Assembly: GCA_028278645.1 (NCBI GenBank)
Contig: JANQDZ010000087.1
Span: 1 to 64,000 of the forward strand
Source: Longimicrobiales bacterium
GTDB taxonomy: Bacteria; Gemmatimonadota; Gemmatimonadetes; Longimicrobiales; Gaopeijiaceae
Direction: 5' to 3'
DNA length: 64,000 nucleotides
The notes beneath the pieces were generated by a model. The model was not told where the DNA came from, searched no databases, and saw only the letters and a list, made by a program, of their open reading frames with translations. The translations under genes were made by a program, and so were the position numbers. Within the stretch, counting starts at the first letter, position 1. Each line of letters begins with the position of its first letter. Of the stretch, positions 59,871-64,000 are shown piece after piece.

Positions 59871-62800
59871 ATGATCGTGCAGACCCGAACCTTCCGCGTG
59901 TTCGTCAGTTCGACCTTCAGCGATCTACGGGCCGAAAGGGACGCTTTGCAGGATCGGGTGTTCCCCCGCTTGAGGGCCCTATGTACCGAGAGGGGTGCCC
60001 AATTTCAGGCCATCGACCTTCGGTGGGGCATCAGCGAAGAAGCCTCCCTCGACCAGCAGACCATGAATATCTGCCTGGGGGAGATCCAGCGCTGCCAGAA
60101 CAGGTCTCCCCGCCCCAACTTCCTGGTCCTCCTCGGCGATCGGTACGGGTGGCGGCCACCCCCGCCACAGATACCCGCCAAGACTTTCGAGTCGATCCTC
60201 GACCGGACGGTTACGGATGACAAAACCCTACTCCAGACCTGGTATTCTCGGGACGATAACGCCGTACCACCCGAATATTGCCTGAGGCCCCGGGAAAAGG
60301 GGGAGGTGGGTGGGGAACCTGAGTCGTGGGGACACATCGAGGGTCGCCTTCAGTCAATCCTGGCCGCCGCAGTGGGTCGTCTTGGGCTGGATTCCCAGGA
60401 ATCCCTCCCCTTTGTGGCATCCGCCACCCATCAGGAGGTCGCCTCAGGTGCTCTGAGCGTCGAAGACGCCCATGAGCATGTCTGTTGTTTCTTCCGGTCC
60501 ATTCAAGGGCTTCCCCCCGATCGACGAGCCGCAGAGTACCTGGACCTCTTCGAGGACGGGAGCCACGATTCCGGCGCCCAAGACAGCCTCAAACGACTCA
60601 AGGATGAACTCCGCTCTCGGCTGCCGAACAACGTCTTTGAGTACGCGGCGGAGTGGCACGGCGAGGGTGTGACCCAAGATCACATCGAGCCATTGTGCCG
60701 GGACGTGTATGAGCAACTTTCACGGCTCATAATCGAAGAGACCCAAGGGTCGGAGGATCGGGACACCCTGCAGTTTGAGATCGACAGCCATGAAGCGTTT
60801 GGGAGGGAGCACACCCGGTTCTTTGTCGGTCGAAACGATCCTCTCCGACTGATCTCCGAATACCTAAAGGGGGCCGGACGGCATCCGATGTTGGTCGTGG
60901 GAGCGTCCGGGTCGGGGAAGACGTCTTTGATGGCCGAAGCGGCCAGAAGGGCCGAACGGGACCATACTGGCGCGGAGGTGGTAAAGCGGTTTCTCGGATC
61001 GACGCCAGATTCGTCTGTGACCCAGAAGCTCCTGGAGGGCCTCTGCCGTCAAATCGACCGCAAGTTGGCAGGGGAGGAGTCGTCGATTCCCGCCGACTCC
61101 AGAGATCTGTTCGAAGCCTTTGAGAAACGGTTGACCTTTGCTACGCAGGAAAGACCGATCATCCTCTTCATCGACGCACTGGATCAACTCACCGATAACA
61201 AGGATGGGCGGGGTTTTTCGTGGATTCGCGCCAATCTCCCCGCCCATGTTTACCTGGTCATCTCAACGATCCCTGGCAGGCCCCAGGAGATTCTGGGACC
61301 CAGGCTGCCGGAGAAGAATGTAATCCACCTAGCACCGATGCCCGGCACGGATGCGAAAGTGCTGTTGGACCAGTGGCTGAAAAGCGCCCGGCGTACCCTT
61401 CGCGACGACCAGCGCCGGGACCTCCTGGTGCGTTTCCAGAATTGCCCTTCACCTCTTTTTCTTCGCTTGGCCTTCGAGGAGGCCAGGCGGTGGAGGTCCT
61501 ACCCAGAAGCTGTTCCGGAATCGAGACTCCTGCCTGACCACCAAGAGAACGTTGAAGGAGTCCTTCGTCGCCTTTTCGGCCGGCTTTCATCCGAGGCTCA
61601 TCATGGAGAAATCCTCGTCTCCCGAACCCTGGCGTATCTGGCTGCGGGGAAGAACGGCCTTTCCGAGGAGGAGCTGCTGGACGTTTTGGCCGGGGACGTG
61701 GAGGTGTTGACGTGGTTTCTCCGGAGCACCTACCACACGCCTGATTACCTACTTCGACACGCTGAGGGGTACCTGGGTTCGGACCCGAAAGCCCTGGTCG
61801 GATTCCCATCCAATTCGTCGATTGACAGAGAACTCGCTCAAGCGTGGCTAGAGAGGGTCCGCAGAGATCCCGACAAAACCCGTCTGAACGGGTTCCTCTC
61901 CACGCTCCTTACCAACGGGGTTCGGTTGCCACTTCCGGTGGTGCTGTGGTCGAGGCTCTTCTTCGATCTGGAGCCCTACCTTTCCCCTCGTTCAGCCGAC
62001 GGAGCGGTCACCTATCGGTTCTTCCATCGGCAGGTCCAAGAGGTGGTTACCGAGGATTATCTCGATGAGGTCCGAAAGGAATCGATCCACCGGACGTTGG
62101 CCGACTATTTCAAAAGCCAGGCCCTGGAGATCACTCATGAGGATGGGGTGTCTCCGAACCGTCGAAAGTTATCGGAGCTACCATATCAAGAAGCCTGCAG
62201 CGGATCCTGGGATGACCTCTCTTCCACCATGCGGCACCTCCCTTTTCTCCAAACCAAGCTGAAGGCATCAGGTCCCCAACCCCTGATCGACGATTTCGAG
62301 GAAGCCTTTCGCTTGGGGTATCCCGGACGGACCCTACCGTGGATCCAGAAGGCGTTGATGCTGTCCGCGAACGTTCTGGCTGAAGATCCTCTCCAACTGT
62401 CCGGTCACCTGGTCGGCCGGTTGATGGCCCGACCCGAAGAAGAGATCCAATCCCTGTTGGGCCAAGCCAGGGCGTGGAAGGAAATTGAATGGCTCTGCCC
62501 TCTCACACCCAACCTATCGGACCTTGATGAACCACTCCTCAGAACCATGGATGGCCATGGTCAGGCGGTCACGGCGGTAGCCAGCCACCCAGATGGACAC
62601 CGAGTCCTTTCCGCTTCTTCCGACCAGACAATCCGTTTCTGGGATCTCCACACCGGTGAACAGCTAGCCCTTTCCCAGGTCTCCCCAACCCGGACCACGG
62701 CTCTGGCCTTCCTCCCGAGCGGAAGGGAGTTCGTCGCCGGGTCGGAAGACGGCTCCCTGACCCTTTGGGACATAGAAACAATGCGGGAATCGCGGAGGTT

Positions 62801-64000
62801 CGAGGGTCACGAGGAGGCCGTTCAGTCCATCGCGGTCCTGCCGGATCAAACGCGATTCATATCAGGGTCCTCCGACGGGACCCTGGGGCTCTGGGACGTC
62901 GTTGCCGGGTCCCCCGTGCGGACTTTCAGAGGCCATGTCGGCGGAGTAAACGCGGTTGCGGTTTTTTCGGGTGGAACGCGAGCCATCTCGGCCTCGACCG
63001 ACGGTACGCTCAGGGTCTGGGATCTGGAAGCGGGGAGCACCGTTCGGGTCCTCGAGGGACACACCGGCGCCGTCAACGCAATCGTGATCTACCCGGATGG
63101 TCATCACGCCCTGACCGGCCAGCTGAATCGTGGCAAACACGTCTCCCGCAACCTCAGGCTATGGGATCTAAAGACGGGAGAGGAAGTCAGCAATCTCCCA
63201 TGCCGTACCTGGGATGTGAACGCCCTTGGCCTCACGGAAGATGGAAATGAGGCATTGGCGGGGCTCTCTGACAGTACCATCAAGATACTGGATCTAGAGA
63301 AAGGGAAGATCCTACGGTCGCTGGAAGGGCACGGGGCGGAAGTAAAGAGTCTGGCAATTGGCCCCGGTCAAAACCGGGTGGTTTCCGGATCATCCGATGG
63401 AACGCTGAAGGTGTGGAACCTGGACCACCTCCCGACATCCCCTCTTGTCAGCCCAGATCTTTCTCTTCCGGAGGACCAGAGGAGGATTCAGGAGAGGAGG
63501 TACCTGAACAGTCCCGTTGGCAAGGGAACGCACGCCCTCTCCACAGCTGCTGTTTCCATCTTCCCGAACCGAAGACGGGCGGCTTCCGTAACCCACGTGG
63601 GTACCGCAGGACCCGAAGGCGAAAACGGAGTCAGCCGTCTCGCGGTATGGGATCTCGCAACCGGCATGAGAGTCAGTTCACTGGAGTTGGGACTTGGCCT
63701 GATCAACTCGCTCGAAATCTTCCCAGACGGAGAACGAGCGGTCGTGTCTTCAGGGGGGAACAGGTTCCAAATGTTGAACCTCCGGTCGGGGGAGTGTTCG
63801 GAGGGACCGGCAGGCCATTCCGGGCCCCTTACTCACCTGACCCTCTTTGGAGCCGGCCGATACGCGGCCTCGGCATCCGACGACGGCACTGTCCGGATCT
63901 GGCACTTCGATCCCAGAATCCCGTCCGGGATCCTTGAGAACCATATCGTCCTCGAAGGGCATAGGGCGAAGGTGAACCACGTATCGGTCTTCCCCGATGG
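59871..64000 (+). CDS. DUF4062-STAND NTPase with WD40 repeats (3' end outside window)
   Basis: This frame is open from the ATG at 59871 to the window edge, giving 1376 codons with no stop. Residues 4-110 are DUF4062 (TFRVFVSSTFSDLRAERDAL, then NICLGEIQRCQN, GDRYGWRPPP). Near residue 340 is Walker A VVGASGSGKTSLM, and about 90 residues on is Walker B PIILFIDALDQLTD. From about residue 890 WD40 repeats follow (AVASHPDGHRVLSASSDQTI, LWDVVAGSPVRTFRGHVGGV, and more), at least eight. It is a paralogue of the divergent TPR NTPase with a different sensor end. It closes the visible operon with the novel-domain genes. Such STAND proteins often detect foreign or stress ligands; the effector here is not evident, unless DUF4062 serves. 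Confidence 0.9.
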   Translation, partial: MIVQTRTFRVFVSSTFSDLRAERDALQDRVFPRLRALCTERGAQFQAIDLRWGISEEASLDQQTMNICLGEIQRCQNRSPRPNFLVLLGDRYGWRPPPPQIPAKTFESILDRTVTDDKTLLQTWYSRDDNAVPPEYCLRPREKGEVGGEPESWGHIEGRLQSILAAAVGRLGLDSQESLPFVASATHQEVASGALSVEDAHEHVCCFFRSIQGLPPDRRAAEYLDLFEDGSHDSGAQDSLKRLKDELRSRLPNNVFEYAAEWHGEGVTQDHIEPLCRDVYEQLSRLIIEETQGSEDRDTLQFEIDSHEAFGREHTRFFVGRNDPLRLISEYLKGAGRHPMLVVGASGSGKTSLMAEAARRAERDHTGAEVVKRFLGSTPDSSVTQKLLEGLCRQIDRKLAGEESSIPADSRDLFEAFEKRLTFATQERPIILFIDALDQLTDNKDGRGFSWIRANLPAHVYLVISTIPGRPQEILGPRLPEKNVIHLAPMPGTDAKVLLDQWLKSARRTLRDDQRRDLLVRFQNCPSPLFLRLAFEEARRWRSYPEAVPESRLLPDHQENVEGVLRRLFGRLSSEAHHGEILVSRTLAYLAAGKNGLSEEELLDVLAGDVEVLTWFLRSTYHTPDYLLRHAEGYLGSDPKALVGFPSNSSIDRELAQAWLERVRRDPDKTRLNGFLSTLLTNGVRLPLPVVLWSRLFFDLEPYLSPRSADGAVTYRFFHRQVQEVVTEDYLDEVRKESIHRTLADYFKSQALEITHEDGVSPNRRKLSELPYQEACSGSWDDLSSTMRHLPFLQTKLKASGPQPLIDDFEEAFRLGYPGRTLPWIQKALMLSANVLAEDPLQLSGHLVGRLMARPEEEIQSLLGQARAWKEIEWLCPLTPNLSDLDEPLLRTMDGHGQAVTAVASHPDGHRVLSASSDQTIRFWDLHTGEQLALSQVSPTRTTALAFLPSGREFVAGSEDGSLTLWDIETMRESRRFEGHEEAVQSIAVLPDQTRFISGSSDGTLGLWDVVAGSPVRTFRGHVGGVNAVAVFSGGTRAISASTDGTLRVWDLEAGSTVRVLEGHTGAVNAIVIYPDGHHALTGQLNRGKHVSRNLRLWDLKTGEEVSNLPCRTWDVNALGLTEDGNEALAGLSDSTIKILDLEKGKILRSLEGHGAEVKSLAIGPGQNRVVSGSSDGTLKVWNLDHLPTSPLVSPDLSLPEDQRRIQERRYLNSPVGKGTHALSTAAVSIFPNRRRAASVTHVGTAGPEGENGVSRLAVWDLATGMRVSSLELGLGLINSLEIFPDGERAVVSSGGNRFQMLNLRSGECSEGPAGHSGPLTHLTLFGAGRYAASASDDGTVRIWHFDPRIPSGILENHIVLEGHRAKVNHVSVFPD

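Overview
The window comes from a GC-rich, Gram-negative bacterium that looks like a member of the Gemmatimonadota. This is inferred from gene content only: three PadR regulators each paired with an ADOP-type FtsX/MacB permease that lacks its own ATPase, a SusC/SusD outer-membrane pair, paired M16 peptidases, stand-alone TonB-plug lipoproteins, many ECF sigma/anti-sigma cassettes and many lipoproteins. No rRNA, tRNA or CRISPR array was seen.

Layout. 0-2.1 kb: a GT39-like membrane glycosyltransferase (cut by the left edge) and a sulfotransferase, suggesting cell-surface modification. 2.2-7.7 kb: a tightly overlapping phosphate-uptake operon (pstS, a PhoU-phosphatase-like fusion, pstC, pstA and two pstB-like ATPases). 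Three 7-base repeats at exact 11-base spacing, resembling a Pho box, lie upstream. The two ATPases carry complementary losses of key motifs, which predicts an asymmetric heterodimer. 8-12.4 kb: a SusC/SusD pair with a clear terminator. 12.9-13.8 kb: two small plug-like lipoproteins. 14-24.3 kb: a leftward series of a secreted TIM-barrel-like protein, a lipoprotein, an S9 peptidase, a dimethylglycine/sarcosine dehydrogenase-like flavoprotein and an MFS transporter. 24.5-32.6 kb: PadR/ADOP pair 1, a YbaK-type deacylase, pyruvate kinase, and PadR/ADOP pair 2 with twin palindromic operators. 33-37 kb: a third plug lipoprotein, small membrane proteins and a methanethiol oxidase (SBP56).

37.6-42.5 kb: two ECF sigma cassettes, one with a coiled-coil membrane partner, the other with a membrane anti-sigma candidate, a Spy/CpxP-like periplasmic protein and a propeller lipoprotein. 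42.7-49.6 kb: an XRE/membrane protein pair, a catalytic plus inactive M16 pair, and PadR/ADOP pair 3. 50-51.7 kb: a third ECF sigma/zinc anti-sigma cassette. 51.9-52.9 kb: a thioredoxin-like protein, a Cys-rich secreted peptide and the 3' end of a tyrosine recombinase.

52.9-64 kb is the most unusual region. Two large DUF4062-STAND NTPases, one ending in TPR repeats and fused at its N terminus to an SRPBCC-like domain, the other ending in WD40 repeats and cut by the right edge, flank three zinc-binding proteins. Two of these three share a repeated domain I do not recognise. The three small genes and the WD40 NTPase look like one operon, divergent from the TPR NTPase. Together with the integrase remnant this suggests an accessory island that could be an undescribed STAND-based sensing or conflict system.
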